Shown: positions 44,814 through 53,327 of the stretch, piece after piece
Layout: every line of letters starts with the position of its first letter
Numbering within the stretch: position 1 is the stretch's first letter
Position numbers and translations under genes: made by a program
From: JAJBWD01 sp041821285
Lineage (GTDB): Bacteria; Bacillota; Clostridia; Clostridiales; Clostridiaceae
Assembly: GCA_041821285.1 (NCBI GenBank)
Contig: JBGUER010000001.1
Coordinates: 1 to 64,000 of the forward strand
Reading direction: 5' to 3'
Length of the DNA stretch: 64,000 nucleotides
Notes under the pieces: generated by a model
Seen by the model: the letters and a program-made list of their open reading frames with translations, nothing else
What the model was told of the DNA's origin: nothing
Database searches by the model: none

Positions 44814-46709
44814 ATGAATAAGGATTGGGTTTATTATCTTAACAAAGAGCAACATTCGGAAAGGAGTATATCTGAAATTCTAAAAAAGCATCCAGAAATA
44901 AAATTTGTATCTTTTGTAGGTATTGATTTGTCTGGTAATGACACCGATGAAAAGATTCCAATAAATAATTTTTTAAAAGACATTGAAGGATTTTTAAATG
45001 GAGCTGTTCAAACAGATGGGTCTTCAGTTGTTTTACCTGGTATAGCAACATTAAACAATGCGAAAGTTGATATGATTCCAGATAAAGATGTTAATTGGTA
45101 TATAGATTACAACCTAGAAAATATAGATAAAGAAACTAATATACCTATTGGAACTCTTAGAATCCCATGTTTCTTAATTCATGAAGGACAGGAAGTGGAC
45201 TCAAGACATGTTCTTAAAAGAGCTATAGAATGCTATAGTAATACTCTTATTGATTTGTTTAGAAAATACCCTGAAAGTTTAAAACCATATAATATTACAA
45301 TAGACGAAATAGATAAAGTAATAGCAACATCTGCTACAGAATTGGAATTTTGGGTTAAAACTCCAAACGATATAGCAAAAGTAGAACAATTATCAACATC
45401 TCAAACTCTAAAAGAACAATATTGGACTAGAACAAAGGGCGCTGTTCGAACTGCACTTGAAGAATCCTTAATAGTTATGGATTATTACGGTCTTGGTTCT
45501 GAAATGGGTCATAAAGAAGTTGGAGGAGTTAAAGCAAAAATAGATACTTCCGGAAATTTAGAACATGTAATGGAACAACTTGAAATAGATTGGAAATACT
45601 CAAATGCACTTCAAACAGCAGATAATGAATTATTAGTTAGAAATATAGTTAAAGAAACTTTCAGAAAATATGGCCTTGAAGTTACCTTTAAAGCAAAACC
45701 TATTGAAGGGGTTGCTGGAAGTGGAGAACACACTCACGTAGGTATGGCATTAAAACTTAAAACCGGAAAAGTAATAAATTTATTTACTGCTACAAGAAAG
45801 CATTTTTTAAGCCAAATTGGTTATGCTTCTGTTATGGGTGTTTTGAAAAATTATGAAGTTATAAATCCATTTGTATCTGCTACAAACGATTCATTAAGAA
45901 GATTAAAACCTGGTTTTGAAGCACCTGTTTGTATAGTTACTTCTCTAGGTCATACTGTTGAAGTACCATCTAGAAACAGAACTGTTTTAATGGGACTTGT
46001 CCGTGATGAGAAAAATCCTTTGGCTACAAGATTCGAACTTAGATCGCCTAACCCTTTTTCTAATACCTTCCTTGTATTAGCAACTTTATATATGACAATG
46101 CTAGATGGTGTTAAATATGCTATCACAAATAATAAAAATGATGATGCTTTATTAAAAGAATTATCAAAAGTTCCAGGAGAAGATGCTGACTATTTAGATA
46201 AAAATAGAGCATATAGAAGTGAAGAAGATGTGTTTGAGGATTTCACCGATGAAGAAAGAATTAGTATGTTTGGAAAAGCTCCAGCTACAGTTTATGAAAA
46301 TCTTTCTGGCTTTGATACCTATATAGAAAAAACAAAAGTTTTAACCTTTAATGATGTATTTACTAAAAATCTAATAGAAAGCTTTAAAATTGGAGTAACC
46401 GAAAGATGGACCACAGAGGTTAGCAACAGAATATTAACTAGATATATTAAAGAAATAAGAAATTTCAAACCAGTACATTGTCCTGAAAATTCACTTGATT
46501 TAGATATAGCTAATTGGATGAAGGTAAATGAACTAAGATATTTATTAGTTAAAGATTCTTACGACAAAAAAAGTCTTTTCACATTAGTTACAGATGCTGC
46601 AAACACTAAAAATTATAAAGAAGTATCTAAACTTCAAGTTGAAATTGATAATAAAATGAATTTACTTAGAGATCTATACTCTATTTATAGAAGAAATTTG
46701 CTAGTATAA
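44814..46709 (+). CDS. Glutamine synthetase family enzyme, long form
   Basis: This 631-aa protein shows the glutamine synthetase core: the beta-grasp part DGSSVVLPGIATLNNAKVDM, the Glu-rich GSEMGHKEVGGVKAKID, the GEHTHVGMAL ammonium/metal site, RLKPGFEAP, and RFELRSPNPFSN. Type I enzymes are near 440-470 aa; here a further C-terminal helical region of about 150 residues (from FTDEERISMF) follows the catalytic domain. The sequence is not typical of type III (GlnN) either. It may be a GlnA variant or a related gamma-glutamyl ligase. GGAGG precedes the ATG. It is monocistronic with its own promoter and terminator. Confidence 0.85.
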   Translation: MNKDWVYYLNKEQHSERSISEILKKHPEIKFVSFVGIDLSGNDTDEKIPINNFLKDIEGFLNGAVQTDGSSVVLPGIATLNNAKVDMIPDKDVNWYIDYNLENIDKETNIPIGTLRIPCFLIHEGQEVDSRHVLKRAIECYSNTLIDLFRKYPESLKPYNITIDEIDKVIATSATELEFWVKTPNDIAKVEQLSTSQTLKEQYWTRTKGAVRTALEESLIVMDYYGLGSEMGHKEVGGVKAKIDTSGNLEHVMEQLEIDWKYSNALQTADNELLVRNIVKETFRKYGLEVTFKAKPIEGVAGSGEHTHVGMALKLKTGKVINLFTATRKHFLSQIGYASVMGVLKNYEVINPFVSATNDSLRRLKPGFEAPVCIVTSLGHTVEVPSRNRTVLMGLVRDEKNPLATRFELRSPNPFSNTFLVLATLYMTMLDGVKYAITNNKNDDALLKELSKVPGEDADYLDKNRAYRSEEDVFEDFTDEERISMFGKAPATVYENLSGFDTYIEKTKVLTFNDVFTKNLIESFKIGVTERWTTEVSNRILTRYIKEIRNFKPVHCPENSLDLDIANWMKVNELRYLLVKDSYDKKSLFTLVTDAANTKNYKEVSKLQVEIDNKMNLLRDLYSIYRRNLLV

Positions 46710-46714
46710 AATTT

Positions 46715-46743
46715 AAAGCTGATGATTTAAAATCATCAGCTTT
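46715..46743. terminator. Bidirectional terminator after glutamine synthetase
   Basis: AAAGCTGATGAT (46715-46726) and ATCATCAGCTTT (46732-46743) form a 12-bp stem with T-rich tails on both strands, between convergent genes. Confidence 0.85.
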
Positions 46744-46744
46744 A

Positions 46745-47287
46745 CTATTTTAATAAAAATTCTTTTACTACCATTTCTCTTTTATTGTTTATAGGTTTCC
46801 ATAATTCTAATTTTTCAATTTTTACAAGTCTATGATAATTACTATTTTTAACCATATCACAAGCTGCTTGATACTCACCTTTAGACCATTGTCTTTTAGC
46901 AAAATTAGTATTCGCAAGGGATATATGCAAATCCCATTCGCCTCTATTATTTAATAATTTAAAATTGTTTTCTTTTAATTTAGCATCCAAAAGTCTAGTT
47001 ATTCTGCATAAATATCCTTTATTTTCAACTTTTAAATTTACAGACTTATAGGGTGGAGCAAAACATATTTCATCCTTTACTTCTGTTCTGAATTTTTTAT
47101 AAGGAGATATTACACCAGTTACAACTTCCTCTAACTTTTTAATATCAGGATCCTTTATCACTTCTAAAGTAATATGAAGTTTAGGTAAGTTCCTATAAAT
47201 ATTATATTTTTTAGAAATTTTTCTTTGTATACCCTCTATTTCCATATAAGAATCTGTGTCTAAAAGTGCAACTAAATAATAATTCAT
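46745..47287 (-). CDS. 2H phosphoesterase / RNA ligase-like protein
   Basis: This 180-aa cytoplasmic protein has the two HxT/S motifs of the 2H phosphoesterase family, LHITLE (near residue 40) and LHISLA (near 125), as in ThpR, LigT and YjcG. Members hydrolyse or form 2',5' or cyclic phosphodiester bonds in RNA or nucleotides. The start is ATG 47287 with GGAGAGG upstream; the TTG four codons earlier is inside that site. It stands alone between a terminator and the BCCT operon's terminator. Confidence 0.85.
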   Translation of the reverse strand: MNYYLVALLDTDSYMEIEGIQRKISKKYNIYRNLPKLHITLEVIKDPDIKKLEEVVTGVISPYKKFRTEVKDEICFAPPYKSVNLKVENKGYLCRITRLLDAKLKENNFKLLNNRGEWDLHISLANTNFAKRQWSKGEYQAACDMVKNSNYHRLVKIEKLELWKPINNKREMVVKEFLLK

Positions 47288-47400
47288 AAACCTCTCCAAT
47301 TAATACAATTTTAACATAATAAATAAATTATATCATAAGCGCTTACATTTTTCAAATTGAGAAAGAAGCCTATGACTTCTATCTTAACTTTACTTTTTTA

Positions 47401-47436
47401 AAATAAGAAGTATCAAAATAATGATACTTCTTATTT
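47401..47436. terminator. Terminator of the BCCT transporter gene
   Basis: AAATAAGAAGTATCA and TGATACTTCTTATTT form a perfect 15-bp stem with a six-base loop, just downstream of the stop at 47448 on the minus strand. Confidence 0.85.
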
Positions 47437-47447
47437 GTTATGATTTT

Positions 47448-49067
47448 TTATTTATATTTTGCGTCATCATCTATATCATTCATTTTTCTTTTAAATTTAA
47501 TCATAGTATTATATTCATGTTTTTTATAACTTATCTTTAACTCTTTACTTAATGAAACCATCATTATTATAAGAAGTAGAGAAAAAGGTAACGCAGTTAT
47601 TATTACAGCAGACTGCAATGTTTTTAATGCATTTTCTCCACCAAGAAGTAAAACTGAAAGTGCTATAAGTCCTTCCATTACGGCCCAAAATACTCTTTGA
47701 GTTTTGGGTGAATCTTCTTTACCACCACTTGTTAAATTATCAACAACTAACGAACCAGAATCACTACTTGTTACGAAAAATAATGCAATGGCTACTATTG
47801 CTATACAAGATACTATATTCCTAATTATAGGCGAGCTTATAAGATATTTAAACATCTCAAACATAGATGTGGCAATATTATTATTAATAGCTTCTGCAAT
47901 AACTCCATTATTTAAATCATTTACATAAATGCCAGTTGCTCCCAATATAGTCATAACAAAAGTTATTATTAGCGTTGGTATAATAACTGTTCCAATTGCA
48001 ATTTCCTTTATAGTTCTACCTTTAGAAATACGTGCAATAAAAGTACCTACAAATGGTGTCCACGATATCCACCAAGCCCAATAAAATGTAGTCCATGAAC
48101 CTTGCCAAGCAATACCCTCAGGAGTAGTAGCTACAAATAGTCCTACATTAAAGAATTCTTTTAAATATAATCCCATACTAGACAAATATGTTGATAAAAT
48201 AAATACCGTAGGTCCAACTAATAAAATAATTACTAGTAAAACTCCACTTATTATTGTATTAGCTTGACTTAATAATTTAATACCTTTTGAAATACCACTA
48301 ACTACAGACAATGTAGCAATGAATGTTATAAAAACTATTAATATTATTTGTACAGTAGAATTTACAGGTATACCAAACACATAATTTAATCCTGAATTAA
48401 TTTGGCTTGCTCCAAGTCCTAAAGATGTTGCCAGTCCAAATAATACTGAAAGCACTGCAATGGTATCAATAATATCTCCTAATATTCCAAAAATTTTATC
48501 TTTTATTAATGGATAAAATAAACTTCTAAAAGAAAATGGTAAATTTTTATTATATGCAAAATATCCTAGTCCAACAGCAACTAATGCATATATAGCCCAA
48601 GCATGAGCACCCCAATGAACAAACATAATTTTAAAATTATCAAATTGAGATCCAGTAACAAGTTCTTGTGGTAGACTTCTATGATAAATAGGCTCTGCCA
48701 CTCCATAGAAAAATATACCAATTCCTATGCCAGCACTAAATAACATAGCATACCAGGAAAATTTACTATACTCTGGTTTTGCTTTAAATCCCCCTAATCG
48801 TATTTTCCCGAATTTTGAAAGCCCCATAACTATAATAAATATAAATGATAAATTAATTGTTAATACATATAACCAATTAAAATTATTATTTAAGAAGTTA
48901 TTTATACTACCAAACGTATCAGAAGACTTAGTTGGCATTGTAATAGCAAATATTATAAAACCCAAAACTAATACTGCTGATACTAGAGATACAAATAAAT
49001 TCATATCAAATCCAAATTTAGTAAAGTTTCTTGCATGCAATTTTTTCTTTAAATTTTCAGTTTCCAT
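47448..49067 (-). CDS. BCCT-family betaine/carnitine/choline transporter
   Basis: This 539-aa membrane protein has twelve helices. Family signatures include GIGIGIFFYGVAEP in helix 3 and the aromatic substrate-binding WTFYWAWWISWTPFVGTFIARISKGRT in helix 8, split here for length. It takes up quaternary amines such as glycine betaine, choline or carnitine, by Na+ or proton coupling or exchange. The last 40 residues are charged, as in osmosensing members. GGAGAAT precedes the ATG. It has its own promoter 110 bases upstream, and a hairpin in the leader. Confidence 0.93.
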   Translation of the reverse strand: METENLKKKLHARNFTKFGFDMNLFVSLVSAVLVLGFIIFAITMPTKSSDTFGSINNFLNNNFNWLYVLTINLSFIFIIVMGLSKFGKIRLGGFKAKPEYSKFSWYAMLFSAGIGIGIFFYGVAEPIYHRSLPQELVTGSQFDNFKIMFVHWGAHAWAIYALVAVGLGYFAYNKNLPFSFRSLFYPLIKDKIFGILGDIIDTIAVLSVLFGLATSLGLGASQINSGLNYVFGIPVNSTVQIILIVFITFIATLSVVSGISKGIKLLSQANTIISGVLLVIILLVGPTVFILSTYLSSMGLYLKEFFNVGLFVATTPEGIAWQGSWTTFYWAWWISWTPFVGTFIARISKGRTIKEIAIGTVIIPTLIITFVMTILGATGIYVNDLNNGVIAEAINNNIATSMFEMFKYLISSPIIRNIVSCIAIVAIALFFVTSSDSGSLVVDNLTSGGKEDSPKTQRVFWAVMEGLIALSVLLLGGENALKTLQSAVIITALPFSLLLIIMMVSLSKELKISYKKHEYNTMIKFKRKMNDIDDDAKYK

Positions 49068-49102
49068 GTTTATTCTCCTTTGTATGTTTTTTAATAAAAG
49101 AA

Positions 49103-49138
49103 CACCCTAACTTTTATTAAAAAACAAAAGTTAAAGTG
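49103..49138 (-). promoter_or_regulatory. Leader hairpin with U-tract before the BCCT gene
   Basis: On the minus strand CACTTTAACTTTT pairs with AAAAGTTAGGGTG: 13 pairs, three of them U-G, so the stem is complete only in this RNA strand. A U-rich tail follows. It lies between a good promoter and the start codon, so it may act as a conditional terminator; it could also end tlp transcripts. Confidence 0.55.
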
Positions 49139-49174
49139 CCAATTTTTATAGTATATTATATTACAATCATTTTA

Positions 49175-49203
49175 ATTATAACATACTTACTAAATGATGT
49201 AAA
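49175..49203 (-). promoter_or_regulatory. Sigma-A promoter of the BCCT gene
   Basis: On the minus strand TTTACA (49203-49198), a 17-base spacer and TATAAT (49180-49175). It lies between tlp and the leader hairpin, giving a leader of about 100 bases. Confidence 0.7.
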
Positions 49204-49237
49204 ATATCACTATATAAAATAATTCTTTCACCAACTT

Positions 49238-49456
49238 CTATATTTTTTTATCATTAGCCTCATCCCTAATTTCACTTCTCATAGAATTCAAAGAATCCTT
49301 TCTTCTTTCATTTTTTTCTTCTAAAGATTTTTTGGTTTTTTTATCATCTGTCTTTGCTATCATTTCTTCAGCCAATTCATAATTTTGAATAGTCATGTCG
49401 ATATTGTATTGAATTTTATCTACATTATCACTTCTATCGTCTTTTTTATTTTTCAT
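49238..49456 (-). CDS. tlp: Small acid-soluble spore protein Tlp
   Basis: This 72-aa charged protein matches Tlp: DDRSDNVDKIQYNIDMT is followed by ELAEEMIAKTDDKKTKKSLEEKNERR and ends with MRSEIRDEA, split here for length. Tlp (thioredoxin-like protein, named from sequence likeness) accumulates in the forespore core late in sporulation. AGGAGAGATG precedes the ATG. Expression is expected from a sigma-G promoter, but I cannot assign one confidently in the upstream 110 bases. It is downstream of nothing and probably monocistronic. Confidence 0.93.
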   Translation of the reverse strand: MKNKKDDRSDNVDKIQYNIDMTIQNYELAEEMIAKTDDKKTKKSLEEKNERRKDSLNSMRSEIRDEANDKKI

Positions 49457-49589
49457 AAATCATCTCTCCTTTTTCTTCATAATCATATCAAATATATTTT
49501 CCCCAAAAATATATTTAATATGATTAAACAGTTCCACTTTTGCAACAAATTTTATATTATAATTAGTAGTAATGATAGAAGGTTGTTCC

Positions 49590-50177
49590 ATGGTTAAAAT
49601 CAAAGATAAAACTCGTACCAATTATTTGAATAATTTTACATTTCTCGGAAAGGGAAATAATGGTGAAGTTTATCTTCTCCCAACTGGTAATGCTATTAAA
49701 ATACCCTTTGACACTAAAAGTTTTAAAGGCGAGTATACTATTCTTCAAAAGGTGAATAATAATAAATATTTCCCTAAACTCTATGAAATTGGGTCAAACT
49801 ATATGATAAGAGAATGTGTTTATGGCGAAATTTTATCAACATATATAAAAAAGAATGGAATGGATGAAATTCTTGGACATAAGATTATTGAATTATTAAA
49901 AGAATTTAAAAAATTAAAATTCACAAAAATAGATATAAGATGTAAAGATATATTTATACAATCTAATGGAAATTTAAAAATTATAGACCCTAAAAAATTT
50001 TATTCTAAAAATAGAGATTTCCCTCAACACCTATCCAAAGGATTATATAAATTAGGAGTATTGGATTCTTTCTTAGAGATATTAAAAAATGAAGACCTTA
50101 AACTATATACAAAATGGTGTCCAAAAATAAATACTTATTTAGCTATAAACGTAAACAATGGTTATAAATCAAAATAA
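49590..50177 (+). CDS. Atypical protein-kinase-like protein
   Basis: This 195-aa protein has a compact kinase-like fold. The glycine loop is GKGNNGEV (20-27), with a Lys at 37 (AIKIP) and a Glu near 48. The catalytic loop reads DIRCKDIFI (115-123), where D-x-K-x-x-N is expected: the Asp is kept, Lys is Arg and Asn is Asp120. The metal-binding DFG is replaced by IIDPKKF (Asp133). The minimal C-lobe resembles RIO/Bud32-type kinases. Start at ATG 49590 with AGAAGG upstream. It may phosphorylate serine or a small molecule, or be a pseudokinase. Confidence 0.75.
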   Translation: MVKIKDKTRTNYLNNFTFLGKGNNGEVYLLPTGNAIKIPFDTKSFKGEYTILQKVNNNKYFPKLYEIGSNYMIRECVYGEILSTYIKKNGMDEILGHKIIELLKEFKKLKFTKIDIRCKDIFIQSNGNLKIIDPKKFYSKNRDFPQHLSKGLYKLGVLDSFLEILKNEDLKLYTKWCPKINTYLAINVNNGYKSK

Positions 50178-50181
50178 AAAT

Positions 50182-50213
50182 GCAGTGCATCAAATATAAA
50201 ATTGATACACTGC
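50182..50213. terminator. Terminator between the kinase-like gene and serS
   Basis: GCAGTG and CACTGC flank a second matching segment, ATCAA/TTGAT, with one mismatch between; a 12-bp imperfect stem lies between two convergent genes. Confidence 0.65.
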
Positions 50214-50218
50214 TATTA

Positions 50219-51496
50219 TTATTTAATAATTGTCATTCCACCCATATAAGGTTGAAGCGCAACTGGAATATTTACAGTTCCATCTGCATTTAAATTATTT
50301 TCTAAAAAAGCAATAAGCATTCTTGGTGGTGCAACTACAGTATTATTTAATGTATGTGCAAAGTATTTTCCATTTTCACCATTTACACGAATCTTTAATC
50401 TTCTTGCCTGGGCATCACCTAAATTAGAACAACTTCCTACTTCAAAATATTTTTTCTGCCTTGGAGACCAAGCTTCTACGTCTACTGATTTAACTTTTAA
50501 ATCTGCCAAATCGCCTGAACAGCATTCTAAAGTTCTAACTGGTATATCCATAGTACGGAATAAATCTACAGTATCTTTCCACATTTTATCATACCACATC
50601 TTACTATCTTCTGGTTTACAAACAACTACCATTTCCTGTTTTTCAAATTGATGAATCCTGTACACTCCTCTTTCCTCTAAACCATGTGCTCCTTTTTCCT
50701 TTCTAAAACAAGGTGAATAGCTAGTCAATGTTTGTGGCAAAGAAGTTTCATCTAATATTGTATCTATGAATTTACCAATCATAGAATGTTCAGAAGTTCC
50801 AATTAAATATAAATCTTCACCTTCTACTTTATACATCATAGCATCCATTTCTGCAAAGCTCATAACACCAGTTACAACCTCACTACGAATCATAAATGGA
50901 GGAATACAATAAGTGAATCCACGATTAATCATAAAATCTCTAGCATAAGATATTACTGCAGAATGAAGTCTTGCAATGTCACCCATTAAATAATAAAAAC
51001 CATTACCAGCAACTTTTCGCGCACTATCCAAATCTATTCCATTAAATTTTTCCATTATTTCAGCATGATATGGCACTTCAAAATCAGGAACAATAGGCTC
51101 ACCATAACGCTGAACCTCAACATTTTCGCTATCATCTTTACCAATAGGAACACTTGGATCAATTATATTTGGAATAGTCATCATAATTTCTTTTACTTTT
51201 TTCTCTAGTTCATTTTCTTTTGTTTCTAGTTCACCCAAATGATTAGAATCTACAGTAACCTGTTTTTTCATCTCTTCTGCTTCTTGTTTTTTACCTTGAG
51301 CCATAAGTCCACCAATTTGCTTTGAAATCTTATTTCTGCTAGCTCTTAAAGTTTCTGCCTCTTGTTTAGTATTTCTAAGTTCTGCATCTAAAGCAATAAC
51401 CTGATCTACTAAACCTAACTTATTGTCCTGAAATTTGTTTTTTATATTTTGCTTAACTATTTCAGGGTTTTCTCTTACAAATTTTAAATCTAACAT
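50219..51496 (-). CDS. serS: Seryl-tRNA synthetase
   Basis: This 425-aa class II synthetase charges tRNA-Ser (and tRNA-Sec) with serine. An N-terminal antiparallel coiled coil (about 30-105) contacts the long variable arm. Class II motif 2 is FRKEKGAHGLEERGVYRIHQF, split by its conserved Arg and Glu, and motif 3 is in NTVVAPPRMLIAFLEN. Zinc is not needed in this form. GGAGG precedes the ATG. A serine T-box leader upstream means expression rises when uncharged tRNA-Ser accumulates. Confidence 0.96.
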   Translation of the reverse strand: MLDLKFVRENPEIVKQNIKNKFQDNKLGLVDQVIALDAELRNTKQEAETLRASRNKISKQIGGLMAQGKKQEAEEMKKQVTVDSNHLGELETKENELEKKVKEIMMTIPNIIDPSVPIGKDDSENVEVQRYGEPIVPDFEVPYHAEIMEKFNGIDLDSARKVAGNGFYYLMGDIARLHSAVISYARDFMINRGFTYCIPPFMIRSEVVTGVMSFAEMDAMMYKVEGEDLYLIGTSEHSMIGKFIDTILDETSLPQTLTSYSPCFRKEKGAHGLEERGVYRIHQFEKQEMVVVCKPEDSKMWYDKMWKDTVDLFRTMDIPVRTLECCSGDLADLKVKSVDVEAWSPRQKKYFEVGSCSNLGDAQARRLKIRVNGENGKYFAHTLNNTVVAPPRMLIAFLENNLNADGTVNIPVALQPYMGGMTIIK

Positions 51497-51544
51497 ATTT
51501 GTACCTCCTAGTTTAATATAACTATTATTTTATTATCAAAAAAA

Positions 51545-51787
51545 TAAAAATTCCGTCCCTTATAACTGGGACGGAAATATTCCGCGTTGCCACCCAAATT
51601 GCTGGTGTTATAATAACAACCAACCTCTCGACATAAGTAATATAAAGGATACTAACCTTTCGATTTATCATCGACAGCTCCAAAAGTGGAAAGATTTAGA
51701 TTTTCACCGATTTTCACCAACCATCGGTTCTCTTAAGAAATTCATAAATCGTAGCTTTTATTATCACTGTTTCACTATTATGTTTTT
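51545..51787 (-). promoter_or_regulatory. T-box riboswitch of serS
   Basis: The leader on the minus strand contains the conserved T-box GGGTGGCAACGCGG (51595-51582), which pairs with the uncharged tRNA acceptor end. It is followed by the terminator stem TTCCGTCCC/GGGACGGAA (51576-51551) with a U-tract. Upstream is the Stem I region with AGAGAA and GGTTGGTGAAAATC elements. A likely serine specifier is TCC at 51690-51688, followed by A. Readthrough is expected when serine tRNA is uncharged. Confidence 0.92.
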
Positions 51788-51816
51788 ATTATATATATTT
51801 TTATAACTATTTGCAA
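51788..51816 (-). promoter_or_regulatory. Promoter of the serS T-box transcript
   Basis: On the minus strand TTGCAA (51816-51811), a 17-base spacer and TATAAT (51793-51788). It begins just 12 bases after the end of the upstream MFS gene. Confidence 0.65.
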
Positions 51817-51827
51817 TAAAAATCGTA

Positions 51828-53093
51828 TCAAATTTTTTCTGTACATTCTTTTGCTTCATAAGCATCATCACAAGCTTTTACCAAAAACATTATCGCTACT
51901 AAAATAGATATTATATTTACAATAATTATAAGATTATAATACTTCATCTTATCCAGCAAAACACCGAATAATAAAGCTCCTACAGGTACAGCTGCTTGTG
52001 CAAACATTCCAAGTATAGAAAAAAATCTAGAACGCATTTCAGCTGGAACCAAATTTTGGAGATTTGTTGATATTGGCGTATTAACAAAAGCATTGAAAAA
52101 ACCTATTCCTATACAGCATATTGCTATTGATATAAACAATTGAAAAGTTGGCCCTTTGTACATATCGACTATATTTGGTAAAACCAACACACATACCAAC
52201 GCTATAAAAATAGTTTCAATAATAAGCCCTAATTTCATAAGCTTTTTCAGTCCTAATTTTTTAAAACGTACAGAAATTCCAACATTTCCAAGTAATATAC
52301 CTAATGTGAAAAAACCCATTATATAACCAAACTGTTCTGAAGCAAACCCTATTTCCTTTTTTAATACATATGGCATAATTATATCAAACATAGGTACTAG
52401 CAAAAAATTTGAAATCATAGCAAATGTAAATAGTTGAAGTAACCCTTTTTTACTTACTATAAATTTTAAAGTTTCGAAATTTTCATTTAATAGGATTTTT
52501 ATATTTATCTTTACTTTACTCTCTACCTTTCTATTATATACAATAAACGTAGAGAATATTGCAGATATCATAAATGAAACAGCATTTATGAAAAACACCA
52601 TTTTCACTCCCCATATCCCATAAACTACACCTCCCAATGCTGGACCTAAAATCATAGACGCTGCATCAAATCCTCCCTTTACAGAATTTGCTTCTATTAA
52701 TTCTTCTTTTGACATTAAATCAGGTAGTAGTGCAGCAGAAGCTGAATTAAACAAACTATCCATTACAGATATAAAAATTTGAAAACTAAATAAAAGGTAA
52801 ATATTCAAGTTTCCACTCATTGCAGTAATTCCAAGAAAACAAACAAGACCTCCCCTTCCAATATCCGTGGCTATCATTATATATCTTCTATTTTTCCTAT
52901 CGCCTATTATCCCAGAAAAAGGTGCTACTACTAATGCCGGGACAAGTGTTAACATTGAAAAAACACCCATTAGTGTTCCAGAACCTGTTAAGTCTAGTAT
53001 ATAAAGTGGAAGTGCTATCATTTGAATACCACTACCAATAAGGGATACAAATCTCCCCCCCATATACATCCATATGTTTTTATTATTTTTCAT
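51828..53093 (-). CDS. MFS transporter, macrolide-efflux-like
   Basis: This 421-aa protein has twelve helices. The N-terminal PALVVAPFSGIIGDRKNRRYIMI contains the DRxNRR motif of the MefA/MFS_3 enterobactin-exporter-like branch. The central loop has basic residues, and helices 7-12 repeat the fold. It is likely an efflux pump for drugs or other small molecules. There is no adjacent regulator. AT-rich DNA with palindromes lies upstream; I see no clear ribosome site before ATG 53093. Confidence 0.86.
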   Translation of the reverse strand: MKNNKNIWMYMGGRFVSLIGSGIQMIALPLYILDLTGSGTLMGVFSMLTLVPALVVAPFSGIIGDRKNRRYIMIATDIGRGGLVCFLGITAMSGNLNIYLLFSFQIFISVMDSLFNSASAALLPDLMSKEELIEANSVKGGFDAASMILGPALGGVVYGIWGVKMVFFINAVSFMISAIFSTFIVYNRKVESKVKINIKILLNENFETLKFIVSKKGLLQLFTFAMISNFLLVPMFDIIMPYVLKKEIGFASEQFGYIMGFFTLGILLGNVGISVRFKKLGLKKLMKLGLIIETIFIALVCVLVLPNIVDMYKGPTFQLFISIAICCIGIGFFNAFVNTPISTNLQNLVPAEMRSRFFSILGMFAQAAVPVGALLFGVLLDKMKYYNLIIIVNIISILVAIMFLVKACDDAYEAKECTEKI

Positions 53094-53327
53094 ATTTATA
53101 ACCTATTCCTTTACCCAGTATTTACTACAATTCTTTAATTCAATTTTATAGCTTTCAATATTTTACTTATTACTTATAATAATACAATAAAAATATTAAT
53201 TTATCTATATATACATAAATAAATTAAGTGAATGTTTATGTATTTTTTTGTTATAAATAATATCTATTATTAATAACTAATATATATTATAATATAGATA
53301 TAATATATATTATGTGGAGGTAATTTT
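53094..53327. other. AT-rich intergenic region with palindromes
   Basis: This 234-base region between divergent genes is almost pure A/T. TAATATATATTA is self-complementary and recurs at about 53279-53311. The only other element is the ribosome site GGAGG at 53315-53319. No RNA gene or coding frame is seen. Confidence 0.5.
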
